Positions 1 to 6,987 of a stretch of DNA of 9,956 bases are shown piece by piece. The stretch comes from an uncultured Oscillospiraceae bacterium (GTDB taxonomy: Bacteria; Bacillota; Clostridia; Oscillospirales; Acutalibacteraceae). Position 1 is the stretch's first letter; each line of letters starts with the position of its first letter. Location: the NCBI GenBank assembly GCA_905198295.1, contig CAJKBW010000096.1, positions 1 to 9,956 of the forward strand. The letters are read 5' to 3'. Position numbers and translations under genes: made by a program. The notes under the pieces are model-generated. The model did no database searches. It was not told the DNA's origin and saw nothing but the letters and a program-made list of their open reading frames with translations.

Positions 1-1652
1 CCGTCGTTCTTCTGGACGGTGATTTGACCCATCTGGCTCTGGTTGTTGGTGCGGATGGTAATGGTCTGGCCATTCGTGCGGATATTAAAGTAGTGTTTTG
101 TGGTATCCAGCACATATCCTTCCGGCGCCTTTTCCTCTAACAAGTAGTACCCGTCTCCATAAGGGAGCAGGCCGCTCTTGGCGTAACCGTCTGCGTTGGT
201 TTTGAGTTCCCCGATCCGGATGTTCGCGCTGTTATAGATGCCGAACACAGCTCCGGCCAGCGGATTGTCGCTGGTGGTGTCGACCTTGTAGAGCTCCACA
301 TAACCCTTTTTGAGGGTGTTGGAAAATGTCACCGTGCCGGTGCCGCCGTCGGGGACGGTGAGTGACTGACTGGCGGGGGTGTTGTACCGTCCCGGCGTAT
401 TGATTTCCGTCACCGTGTAGGTGCCTGCCGGGATGGTATCGGTGATCTGCCCCTTGCTGTCGGTGGTATAGGTCTTGTCGATACCGTTACCCGTCACCCG
501 GAATTGCAGGCCGGACACTACACCGTCCTCGCTGGTCTTGATGATTTTCGCCGTCCCCTGTGCGGTACGGACTTTCATAGTATAGGAACGCGGGTCGTTC
601 ATCTGCCCACAAAGCATTTCTTGCCCAGTGCCAGAGGTTACTTCCAATACTGCCAAGGGGCTGGTTCGCCATAGCTCCGGCAGGTTCTTGTTGAGGGTGA
701 CGGCGGTAGTATCCATCGGTTTTGTTGCGGTAAAAGTGATGGTGTTCCCGCTAATGGACGCCGACAGGCCGGAGGGCAGGGAGGACGTGACGGAGCTATG
801 GCTCAATATTCTATTGCTATCCGTCAGGCTACCCTTGTAGGTTTTGCTGGCCCCGTCCCATTTCAGGGTCAGGGTCTGGCCTGCGAGGCTGGCAAGGGTA
901 TCGTGCTTCGCCATGTCCGCTATAATTTTGTTGTAAGCGGTCAGGGCAGGGGTGGCCTCCCCGGCGGTATGGCCATTGCCTGTATACGCATAGTGCATGT
1001 ATTTGTCCAGAAAATACCGCACATTGTTCTTAGCGGCGGGAATGCCACCGTTCAGTTCTTCGGAGGAGGATTTATAGTTGGACACCAGCCCGTTAAAATC
1101 TCGTCGTCCAGTCACAACTTCCCAAATCAACGCCTGAGTGGCCGCATAGGCGTCATCTACTGTACCTACGCCAAGCTGCTGGGGAGTTCTGGCCGGAAAG
1201 CCGTATATAGATATCAACATGAGCAGGTCTTGCTGGGTTCGACTCAGCTTGTTCTTCCAATATGGGCTGGTCATCAGGTTCCCATGCCCGGTAGGATCCA
1301 CATAGAATTTTCGGTTGCTTGTGCCGTAGTCTGTCCATTTGTGTATGCAGTAAAAGTACGTTTTGCCGTTGTACTGCGGGGCATACTTGCTCCCGTCCAT
1401 TTGCAGGATGTCGACGGAATAGCCCTCGAACCAATACAGGCGGTTGTTGTAATGGTTGCCCCGGTTGCCACCGTTGCTGGTGGAACTGTTTTCCCCCGGT
1501 TGCCGGCCGGCGTGGAATGCCCACACGCTCGATACTGTGACCTTGGCGGTGTCGCCGTTTTGATAGCTGGCAGCAAATACTGGCAGGATGAACGAACAAA
1601 GCAGAACAAGTGTTAAAACAGCCGAGAGAAAAACGCGTTTCTGTTTCATCAT
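1..1652 (-). CDS. Thioester-domain (TED) surface adhesin with Cna-B repeats, 3' end cut by window edge
   Basis: Secreted surface protein, 550 codons visible with no stop before the window edge. Residues 1-27 are a signal peptide (MMKQKR, hydrophobic core, cleavage after VFA). Residues about 75-200 match a thioester domain: Cys102 in FYCIHKW and Gln173 in ATQALIWEV are the expected Cys-Gln pair that forms an internal thioester, used in this family to bind host or cell-surface amines covalently. Residues about 215-365 are a beta-rich region. Two Cna-B domains follow with isopeptide triads: Lys372, Glu416, Asn445, then Lys456, Glu506 (LLEEKAPEGY) and Asn537. A third begins with QITVQK. The start at 1652 is chosen because AGGAG (1660-1664) lies 7 bases upstream; the adjacent ATG at 1649 is possible. 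Any LPXTG anchor would lie outside the window. The family call is firm; the ligand is unknown. Confidence 0.9.
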   Translation of the reverse strand, partial: MMKQKRVFLSAVLTLVLLCSFILPVFAASYQNGDTAKVTVSSVWAFHAGRQPGENSSTSNGGNRGNHYNNRLYWFEGYSVDILQMDGSKYAPQYNGKTYFYCIHKWTDYGTSNRKFYVDPTGHGNLMTSPYWKNKLSRTQQDLLMLISIYGFPARTPQQLGVGTVDDAYAATQALIWEVVTGRRDFNGLVSNYKSSSEELNGGIPAAKNNVRYFLDKYMHYAYTGNGHTAGEATPALTAYNKIIADMAKHDTLASLAGQTLTLKWDGASKTYKGSLTDSNRILSHSSVTSSLPSGLSASISGNTITFTATKPMDTTAVTLNKNLPELWRTSPLAVLEVTSGTGQEMLCGQMNDPRSYTMKVRTAQGTAKIIKTSEDGVVSGLQFRVTGNGIDKTYTTDSKGQITDTIPAGTYTVTEINTPGRYNTPASQSLTVPDGGTGTVTFSNTLKKGYVELYKVDTTSDNPLAGAVFGIYNSANIRIGELKTNADGYAKSGLLPYGDGYYLLEEKAPEGYVLDTTKHYFNIRTNGQTITIRTNNQSQMGQITVQKND

Positions 1653-1685
1653 AGAACATCTCCTATAGTTGTTTTGGGACAAAGA

Positions 1686-1713
1686 GAAGAGCCGCCCAAA
1701 TGGACGGCTCTTC
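1686..1713 (-). terminator. 12-bp hairpin between lipoprotein and adhesin genes; partial terminator or mRNA stability element
   Basis: The minus-strand RNA folds into a 12-bp stem (11 Watson-Crick pairs plus one G-U) closed by an AUUU tetraloop. It starts about 20 bases after the lipoprotein stop. The wobble would be a C-A mismatch in plus-strand RNA, so the fold favours a minus-strand transcript. The following tail, TCTTTGTCC, is only moderately U-rich, so termination is probably incomplete. The adhesin ribosome binding site begins about 20 bases further on, which leaves no room for a new promoter. Confidence 0.55.
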
Positions 1714-1732
1714 AGCACAGATATATATACTT

Positions 1733-2503
1733 TTATCGGCGCTCCAAAAAGTAAATCAGATAATCACCAGGACTTTTTTCATAGGGTTCCAGCCAGATTC
1801 GACAGGATTGTCGAGTATATGGTTTATCTCTATAGTATCGGATCAGTTCGAATACATCTTCTTTTAAGTGGAATTCTTCGGGAAAATAGGTATACACAAC
1901 CGTATTGTCCGGATTTGCCCACGATACCCCCAAAGAATCCGGCCGCAGCCCGTCCTCCCACACCAATCCCAGCCGTTCGATCTCACGCTTGCATTCAGCG
2001 TAAATCTGCGGAAGGTCATAGGGCGAATACCAGGAGCCGGTAGGTTTCGGCTGCGGAAGGGTTTCCAACGGCTGCTGCGTTGTGGCGCGGGAAGTGGTTG
2101 TGGCCTCCGATGCCGTGGTTGTTTTGGAACAGGAAGCGGTCGTGCTGTTCGGCTGCCTGGCCGTTGTACCATCTGTAGAGGGAGCGCCAGGCATCGTGTG
2201 AACCACCGTCTGCCGGCTGAGGGCACTCGGGTTGGTACTGGTTGTTGCTGCTGGTGGGAATGTTTCGACAGCAGTAACCATTCCCCCCTTACTGTCCGTC
2301 ACAGTTCGACCCGATGTATCCGTAACGGCAAAGATATAGGTTGAAACAGAAGCAACGGATTCCGTTTCGCTTTCGTACAACAAATTGTCTGTCTCAGAAT
2401 AAATGGCTGAAGCCGTATCCGAAACCGGTGCTGGTTGGGAACAGGCCGATAAAGACAGGACAAAAACGGCGAGACATCCGAACAGCAAACTTTTTGTCTT
2501 CAT
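1733..2503 (-). CDS. Predicted surface lipoprotein with Thr/Ser-rich stalk, function unknown
   Basis: A 256-residue exported lipoprotein. MKTKS, a hydrophobic stretch and the lipobox LSAC put the lipidated cysteine at residue 21. Residues 22-150 are low-complexity and rich in Thr, Ser, Ala and Pro, like a wall-spanning stalk. This stalk contains two similar short units, VTDTSG and VTDSKG (residues 60-73), of a kind common in clostridial surface proteins. Residues about 156-256 look folded, rich in Trp, Tyr and charged residues, with Cys171 and Cys234 as a possible disulfide. I do not recognise this domain. AAGGAAGG lies 9 bases before the ATG. It has its own promoter (2540-2569) and precedes the adhesin by 80 bases, so the two are probably co-expressed. 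The lipoprotein call is strong; a role in surface exclusion or mating contact is only a guess from position. Confidence 0.8.
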   Translation of the reverse strand: MKTKSLLFGCLAVFVLSLSACSQPAPVSDTASAIYSETDNLLYESETESVASVSTYIFAVTDTSGRTVTDSKGGMVTAVETFPPAATTSTNPSALSRQTVVHTMPGAPSTDGTTARQPNSTTASCSKTTTASEATTTSRATTQQPLETLPQPKPTGSWYSPYDLPQIYAECKREIERLGLVWEDGLRPDSLGVSWANPDNTVVYTYFPEEFHLKEDVFELIRYYRDKPYTRQSCRIWLEPYEKSPGDYLIYFLERR

Positions 2504-2539
2504 GGGGATTCGCCTTCCTTACATAATGATTTCACCCCC

Positions 2540-2569
2540 ATTATATATACGCTTTTTGGAATTCGTCAA
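2540..2569 (-). promoter_or_regulatory. Sigma-A-type promoter for the lipoprotein-adhesin cassette
   Basis: On the minus strand, TTGACG (2569-2564) and TATAAT (2545-2540) are separated by 18 bases. The -10 box is a perfect consensus match and the -35 box matches at five of six positions. The spacer is AT-rich with an A-tract. Transcription should start near 2533, giving a short leader of about 30 bases before the lipoprotein ATG. It lies in the gap after the S1 gene, where I see no convincing terminator, so readthrough from the transfer operon is also possible. Confidence 0.75.
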
Positions 2570-2602
2570 ATTTCATATTGACAAACTCAGTTTTGAAAAA
2601 TG

Positions 2603-3895
2603 TCAGAGGTTCCGCCTTAAAATCCGCGTGATGATGCCAACTGCCACATTGCGCTCCTCATCCAGATGGGTGATGACCATTGCCACATCGTCCTTTTTCC
2701 CCGGCGTCCGGGGATCGAAGCAGGAATGTGCCACCGCATTGACGCCGATGTGAAGCCGGATGAACACGACGCCGTGGTAAATATCCGTGATGACGCCTGC
2801 ATATTTTCCCTGTACGCGGACTTTTTTTAAATCGTCCCGCGGTGCGTTGTCGGTTACGCTGCGTACATCCGCTTCAATGCTTAAAGCTTCCAGCGACTCC
2901 CGAGCGATCTTCTGGATGCGGATCAATATTTTATCGCCTACATGATAATGATCGTGGGCACTACCCAGCCAGTCCGGCGTAATGGCCCGCGCGACAATCC
3001 GGGTTTCCACGCCGAACGCTTCCACCCGAATAACCTTATCCGCCACGGACACCACCCTGGCCTGGACGAGCCGGCCCTCGTAGATACGGTACATTCCTTC
3101 ATCATCTGTGCCAAAATAGAACAGCCGGCGCTTGCGCAGCATAGCCTCCTTCCGGGAAGCGACGATGCATCTTGTACTGTCTTCAATACCCTTGATGATA
3201 AAATCGATTTCGGCGCCTACCATGCCGGACAGGATTTTTTGTTCGCGGCTGTGGATGTCGCCGTAATGGTTAGGCGTCTGGGATAGATTCAGCAGCATTT
3301 CCGACACAGGGATGACCACCCGGAACTGCTTGTAAAACACAACTGCAACCGAGCTGCCGCCTTCCAGGGTTTCTACACCACTCAGGATGCCCGAAAGAAT
3401 CCGCCGGGAAAGGTAGGCGTTCTTGATTTCGTGCCAGGCGGTTTCCTCCAGTTCTTCCGGTGTCTGGATTTCTTCATGGGCAACGATGGTCAGCACCGGA
3501 TCGGTCCGTCGGGGCGGAGGAGACTCACCGGCCGGCTTTTTAGCGCCTTCTTCCGGCAGGGGAGTGCCCTCGGGCGGTTCGGCGGCTTTGCGGCGACGTC
3601 TGGCCGGCTTATCCTTCCGCGGTTCTTCCGAAACCGCCTGGAAGTCCGGGTCTGGCATGGGTTCACAAGCCGTTTCTTCCGCTTCGTCCTCCGTTTCTTC
3701 CACCTCATCAATCAGGAGCGGATCTTGTCCGGAAGCGGCCGCCACCATCTCATCGTCTGCCTCATCCAGCAGAAGCGGTTCCTGACAGTCGGTTTCGACC
3801 GAAACCAAGGTGTCCGTTTGCTTCGGCAAAGCGGTTGTTACCTCTTCCGGCGCGACGTTGTCCTGCATTTCGGGATCAGTCTTTTTCTTTGGCAT
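2603..3895 (-). CDS. S1-like RNA-binding domain protein of the conjugation operon
   Basis: A 430-residue cytoplasmic protein in two parts. Residues 1-135 look disordered: an acidic stretch with a repeated PLLLDEADDE / PLLIDEVEE unit (40-69), then a basic, Pro-rich segment with ARRRRK around 98-103. Residues about 155-430 look like tandem OB-fold/S1 modules: a divergent one at about 160-250, a second at about 272-345 (EGRLVQARVVSV) and a third at about 359-425 (GKYAGVITDIYHGVVFIRL). S1 modules bind single-stranded RNA or DNA. The longest ORF starts at 3913, overlapping the VirD4 stop, but that ATG lacks a ribosome binding site. The ATG at 3895 has AGAGGG 7 bases upstream and is preferred. The gene directly follows VirD4, so a role with transferred single-stranded DNA or the transfer mRNA is plausible but unproven. 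Confidence 0.75.
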   Translation of the reverse strand: MPKKKTDPEMQDNVAPEEVTTALPKQTDTLVSVETDCQEPLLLDEADDEMVAAASGQDPLLIDEVEETEDEAEETACEPMPDPDFQAVSEEPRKDKPARRRRKAAEPPEGTPLPEEGAKKPAGESPPPRRTDPVLTIVAHEEIQTPEELEETAWHEIKNAYLSRRILSGILSGVETLEGGSSVAVVFYKQFRVVIPVSEMLLNLSQTPNHYGDIHSREQKILSGMVGAEIDFIIKGIEDSTRCIVASRKEAMLRKRRLFYFGTDDEGMYRIYEGRLVQARVVSVADKVIRVEAFGVETRIVARAITPDWLGSAHDHYHVGDKILIRIQKIARESLEALSIEADVRSVTDNAPRDDLKKVRVQGKYAGVITDIYHGVVFIRLHIGVNAVAHSCFDPRTPGKKDDVAMVITHLDEERNVAVGIITRILRRNL

Positions 3896-3902
3896 ACGGT
3901 TA

Positions 3903-3908
3903 CCCTCT
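3903..3908 (-). promoter_or_regulatory. Ribosome binding site that sets the S1-protein start at 3895
   Basis: AGAGGG on the minus strand lies 7 bases upstream of the ATG at 3895. It overlaps the codons of the six-residue N-terminal extension that the longest ORF would add. The upstream ATG at 3913 has no comparable purine-rich site. Confidence 0.65.
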
Positions 3909-3909
3909 T

Positions 3910-5784
3910 TCATAGTAATATGGAGTTCTTATCTACAGGAACGACGTCGGTTTTCCCTCTGCCGCTTCCAGTATTCGATGGGCAGCCAGGGGAGGCTTTC
4001 GGCTCCATGCTGGCGGAGCGGCTGCTCTCTTGTGCACGCAGCTTATGCCAGGCCGGAATGTGGTCGGCGGCTTTTACCGGCCGCAGTTTTTTTGCTTCCG
4101 GGTGCCGGGTATAGTCAAACTTGTTTACCTTCAGCACGTTTTGCGAGTGAAGAATAACCAGGGCCTGATGTGCCGGCAGCCGAAGGACTTCATCGGGAGT
4201 CATCAGTTTACGTTTGCCGGTCGATTCCGTCTCCCGGAACTCCGGCGTGTAGTTTGATATCCGCCAGGTGCCCAGCACCCTGGAGCGGCTGTTAGTTGCG
4301 ACGCTGATCTCCCCGGTGCGGTTGCTGACCAGTTTGGCAGTAAACTCATCGTTTGCGCCGAAAAACAGCTGTGTATCGCAGGCACTCAGCAATATCTGCC
4401 ACTCCGTATCCGGGTATCGGGTTTGAAGCTGAGCGAGCGATTGAAAGCAGAGCCCCATCATATGGATGTTGCGGCTTCGTATGGTAGAAATTTTTTTATA
4501 AAAGTCCGGGACCGTGCCGATATTGGGCCATTCGTCACCGATGATGTTTACAGCCACCGGAAGACGGCCGCCCGTACAGCTGTCGGCATACCCGACCAGT
4601 TTGATGAACAAAAAGCTGAAGAACAGCGATGACAAAAAATCAAAGGTGGACTGCTGATCCGAAAAAACACAAAAATACGCACATTTTTCCACGCCGGGCA
4701 GGGTCAAATCGATCTCATCGTAGCTTGTAATCTGACGGATGAGTTCTGACTGGAATACCTGAAGGCGGCTGCCCAGCCCGATCAGGATGCTGCTGCGCAC
4801 CGAATCGGCCGCCTGCCGGTAAATCTGGTAAGGCGCCCTGGCCGGGTGGGAAAGAGGCAGCACATCAAACAGGGCGTCCAGCTCCTGTGCGCTTTTGAAG
4901 ATCAGCAGCTGATATGCTTCACCGATGTTGCGATTCGGAGGTGGATAGCTGCACTCGACATATAAGATGATCGCTTTCAGAAGGTTGGCTTCCGCATTGT
5001 CCCAAAAGCGATCCCCTTTTAAGGAGCCGGTGTTTTTGATGATAATATCTGTGAGAATTTGGGCCATCGTTCCATCACCGCCGATTTCCTGCAGGCAGGC
5101 CCAGGAATCCGAGTGTTCCGGATCTACCAGATTGAAAACCCGGACGACGTACCCGCTGTCCCGAAGATACTCGCTCATGTCCTCATAGAGTTCGGCCTTG
5201 GGATCGGTACAGACGATGGAATCTCCCCGCTTTACCGATTGAAAGATTGCATTCCGACAGAATGCTCGGCTCTTCATGCTGCCAGATGCCCCATATACGG
5301 CAATATTGTCGTTCCCCCGTTTGTTTCTGGGAAGGGCCAGAATCTTGCCGTCCCGTTCTCCAACAATGATGCCGTCTGTCTGGCGCACATCGGACACAAC
5401 CTCCAGAAGCTCCCGCATTTTCTCTTCCGGCAGGAAGCCGGCCGTACCGTAGGTGCCTTTTTCGGAATAGACAAGATTCCGTTCCCGATCCAGTTTCCCG
5501 CTACCGCCAAACCCCATCCGCATGACCACAAGGATCAGAAGTCCAAAAAGCGCCAGGCATATTCCCAGGCCGTACAAGCCATACGGCATCTCGAAAACAG
5601 CCTGAAAGCATTCACGAATCCCGGCGTGCGGAAAAGCTGGCGACGTGCCGTTCCCCGGCATCCCGCCAGCTGTCTTCCATGCATTGTAGTTGCGTATAAA
5701 CTGCGCGGCATACCCGCCGCCATAAAGGACGGCAAACGCTATAATCGGAAGGACTGGCAGCAAAATCAGCCTTTTTTTCTTCAT
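3910..5784 (-). CDS. virD4: VirD4/TraG-like type IV coupling protein (conjugative DNA transfer ATPase)
   Basis: A 624-residue membrane-anchored ATPase that couples the relaxosome to the type IV secretion channel. Two membrane segments lie at about 6-24 and 68-90. The soluble part has a Walker A region at 165-172 (GASGSMKS), then VCTDPKAELYE (191-201), a Walker B NIIGDEWPNIG with Asp417/Glu418, and ACDTQLFFGAND (468-479), a typical late motif of VirD4 proteins. Residues after about 582 form a Ser/Pro/Lys-rich tail. Walker A has Met170 where the usual glycine precedes the catalytic lysine. The start ATG overlaps the upstream stop (ATGA), and GAAGGAG lies 14 bases upstream inside the previous gene, so translational coupling is likely. 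The length fits Firmicutes conjugative-element VirD4 proteins such as those of Tn1549/CTn-like elements; assignment to an exact subfamily needs a profile search. Confidence 0.93.
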   Translation of the reverse strand: MKKKRLILLPVLPIIAFAVLYGGGYAAQFIRNYNAWKTAGGMPGNGTSPAFPHAGIRECFQAVFEMPYGLYGLGICLALFGLLILVVMRMGFGGSGKLDRERNLVYSEKGTYGTAGFLPEEKMRELLEVVSDVRQTDGIIVGERDGKILALPRNKRGNDNIAVYGASGSMKSRAFCRNAIFQSVKRGDSIVCTDPKAELYEDMSEYLRDSGYVVRVFNLVDPEHSDSWACLQEIGGDGTMAQILTDIIIKNTGSLKGDRFWDNAEANLLKAIILYVECSYPPPNRNIGEAYQLLIFKSAQELDALFDVLPLSHPARAPYQIYRQAADSVRSSILIGLGSRLQVFQSELIRQITSYDEIDLTLPGVEKCAYFCVFSDQQSTFDFLSSLFFSFLFIKLVGYADSCTGGRLPVAVNIIGDEWPNIGTVPDFYKKISTIRSRNIHMMGLCFQSLAQLQTRYPDTEWQILLSACDTQLFFGANDEFTAKLVSNRTGEISVATNSRSRVLGTWRISNYTPEFRETESTGKRKLMTPDEVLRLPAHQALVILHSQNVLKVNKFDYTRHPEAKKLRPVKAADHIPAWHKLRAQESSRSASMEPKASPGCPSNTGSGRGKTDVVPVDKNSILL

Positions 5785-6884
5785 GTCTGTATATGAAACT
5801 CCTTCACGACTTTTTCGAGGCTGACCGGCTGAATATCTGCCAGTCCGCCCATGTATATCTGCAATACAGGAGCCTGGAAATCAAAACAGAAGATGCGGCC
5901 TGTATAACCAAACAGCTCCAGAGCATCGCGGAACCGCTTGATCCTGGGCATGTCAAAGCAAAGGGAAAGCAGTACCGGCCGGCCTTCCGTATCCAGGGCG
6001 TCACAATCTATGGAGACAGGGGGAACGCCTGTCCGCAAGTCGGACAACAGGAGCCGGCACAGCTGCGCATATATTGGGGAAGTAAGAATCTGGAGCTGCC
6101 GTTCTCCTTCCGGCGTATGGGGACAAAACCAGAACCGTGCAAAGCCGGTATCCGTCCGGTAGCCGCTTCGTTTGTATCCGCCAGTGCTGCCAAGCAGCAG
6201 CAACGCCGTGTCCATGCTGTCGCCCAGCATCAGTCCGATCACATTTTTATCGCTGTACCAGGCTCTGGCTGGATTTCGGCAGAAACGGGACTCCACCAGA
6301 GAAAGCAGCCGCAGTTCTGCTCGGGTTTCCCATTTCATGACCGCGTTGCCGGTGTTGTAGGTCAGATAAATCCGTTCATCGTCAAACAGGATGCCGGCCA
6401 CACGGGAACTGCGGATTTTAGCTGCTTCCAGCCCGATATCTTTGACTTCGGTGGGACAGTAGAAAACCGCCCCGGATGGTTTCGGGACGGCTGCGGAAAG
6501 GGACGGCTCAAATATAGGCGCCTTTTCATCATAAAACAGCGGAACGCCTGCGCGTATCATGGTGATGTACGTCTGTGCGGCGGCATGAAGCCGCCGCCTG
6601 CGCGAGGGCTCTGAACGGCAGGAGACCCGGCCTGCATCCAGATAGTACGAAAACCGGTCAGGCTGTGTCTGCAGCAGCAGTTTTTTAGCCACCGGAGTCA
6701 GGCGATAGCCTTTTATGCCATCCCGCCCAAACAGGCGGATCAGTTTTTGGCTTTTCAAGCTGGCGATCACCTTATACCGGTAGCTCTCGGATATGGGAAG
6801 GCGGTGTATGGCATCTGCCGGGAGTTCACCGCATACAGCGATAAGTCCAAGCAGATGATACGCCTGCGAATGAGGGTGGATCAT
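5781..6884 (-). CDS. Winged-helix-like conjugative-element protein, function unknown
   Basis: A 367-residue cytoplasmic protein. Residues about 5-70 resemble a winged helix: helices around LLGLIAVCGELPADAIHRL, a recognition-helix-like YRYKVIASLKSQKLI, and a wing ending in KGYRLTPVAKKLL. A basic stretch follows (SRRRRLH, 94-100), then a mixed alpha/beta region with GILFDDERIYLTYNT (164-178). This is the layout of replication-relaxation or relaxosome-type accessory proteins, but I cannot assign a family. The longest ORF would begin at a GTG at 6899. The ATG at 6884 is preferred because GGAGG (6893-6897) sits 8 bases before it. The stop overlaps the VirD4 start, so the two are probably translated together. 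DNA binding is a reasonable inference from the N-terminus; the C-terminal role is unknown. Confidence 0.72.
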   Translation of the reverse strand: MIHPHSQAYHLLGLIAVCGELPADAIHRLPISESYRYKVIASLKSQKLIRLFGRDGIKGYRLTPVAKKLLLQTQPDRFSYYLDAGRVSCRSEPSRRRRLHAAAQTYITMIRAGVPLFYDEKAPIFEPSLSAAVPKPSGAVFYCPTEVKDIGLEAAKIRSSRVAGILFDDERIYLTYNTGNAVMKWETRAELRLLSLVESRFCRNPARAWYSDKNVIGLMLGDSMDTALLLLGSTGGYKRSGYRTDTGFARFWFCPHTPEGERQLQILTSPIYAQLCRLLLSDLRTGVPPVSIDCDALDTEGRPVLLSLCFDMPRIKRFRDALELFGYTGRIFCFDFQAPVLQIYMGGLADIQPVSLEKVVKEFHIQT

Positions 6885-6892
6885 GGCGTTTT

Positions 6893-6897
6893 CCTCC
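6893..6897 (-). promoter_or_regulatory. Ribosome binding site that sets the winged-helix gene start at 6884
   Basis: GGAGG on the minus strand lies 8 bases before the ATG at 6884. The alternative GTG at 6899 overlaps this site and has no clear site of its own. Confidence 0.75.
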
Positions 6898-6987
6898 ACA
6901 GCTTTTTACCATAGGTCCCTGTACTTGGGTAAATTGCTCCTCGGCAGAGGGGACGGGAGCCCTTGAAATTTTTGGATTTTTCCACAT

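Noticed and set aside
798..1616. Plus-strand ORF of 272 codons
   Set aside because: It lies antisense to the adhesin, which has a signal peptide, thioester motifs and Cna-B domains; the plus-strand product has no coherent domain.
1153..1659. Minus-strand ORF of 168 codons starting at 1659
   Set aside because: Out of frame with the adhesin, which is open for 550 codons from 1652 and carries all the recognisable motifs.
2519..2524. ATG-TAA start-stop mini-ORF in the lipoprotein leader
   Set aside because: Only about 8 bases would precede it in the transcript, with no ribosome binding site; probably chance.
2501..2540. ATGGGG/CCCCAT pairing that could hide the lipoprotein ribosome binding site
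   Set aside because: The upstream half lies between the -10 box and the predicted transcription start, so most of it would not be transcribed.
2578..2583. Perfect TTGACA -35 box on the plus strand
   Set aside because: No -10 box at 16-19 bases and no plus-strand gene follows.
3431..4114. Plus-strand ORF of 227 codons rich in Phe, Arg and Ser
   Set aside because: Antisense to the acidic and S1 regions; its composition mirrors the complement of Glu/Asp-rich codons.
5059..6614. Two long plus-strand ORFs (5059-5796 and 5793-6614)
   Set aside because: Both are shadows opposite VirD4 and the 367-residue winged-helix gene and show low-complexity, non-family sequence.
6885..6987. GCTCC/GGAGC hairpin in the gap before the 367-residue gene
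   Set aside because: Only 5 bp with a 15-base loop and no U-tract; I see no promoter or other signal in this 103-base gap.
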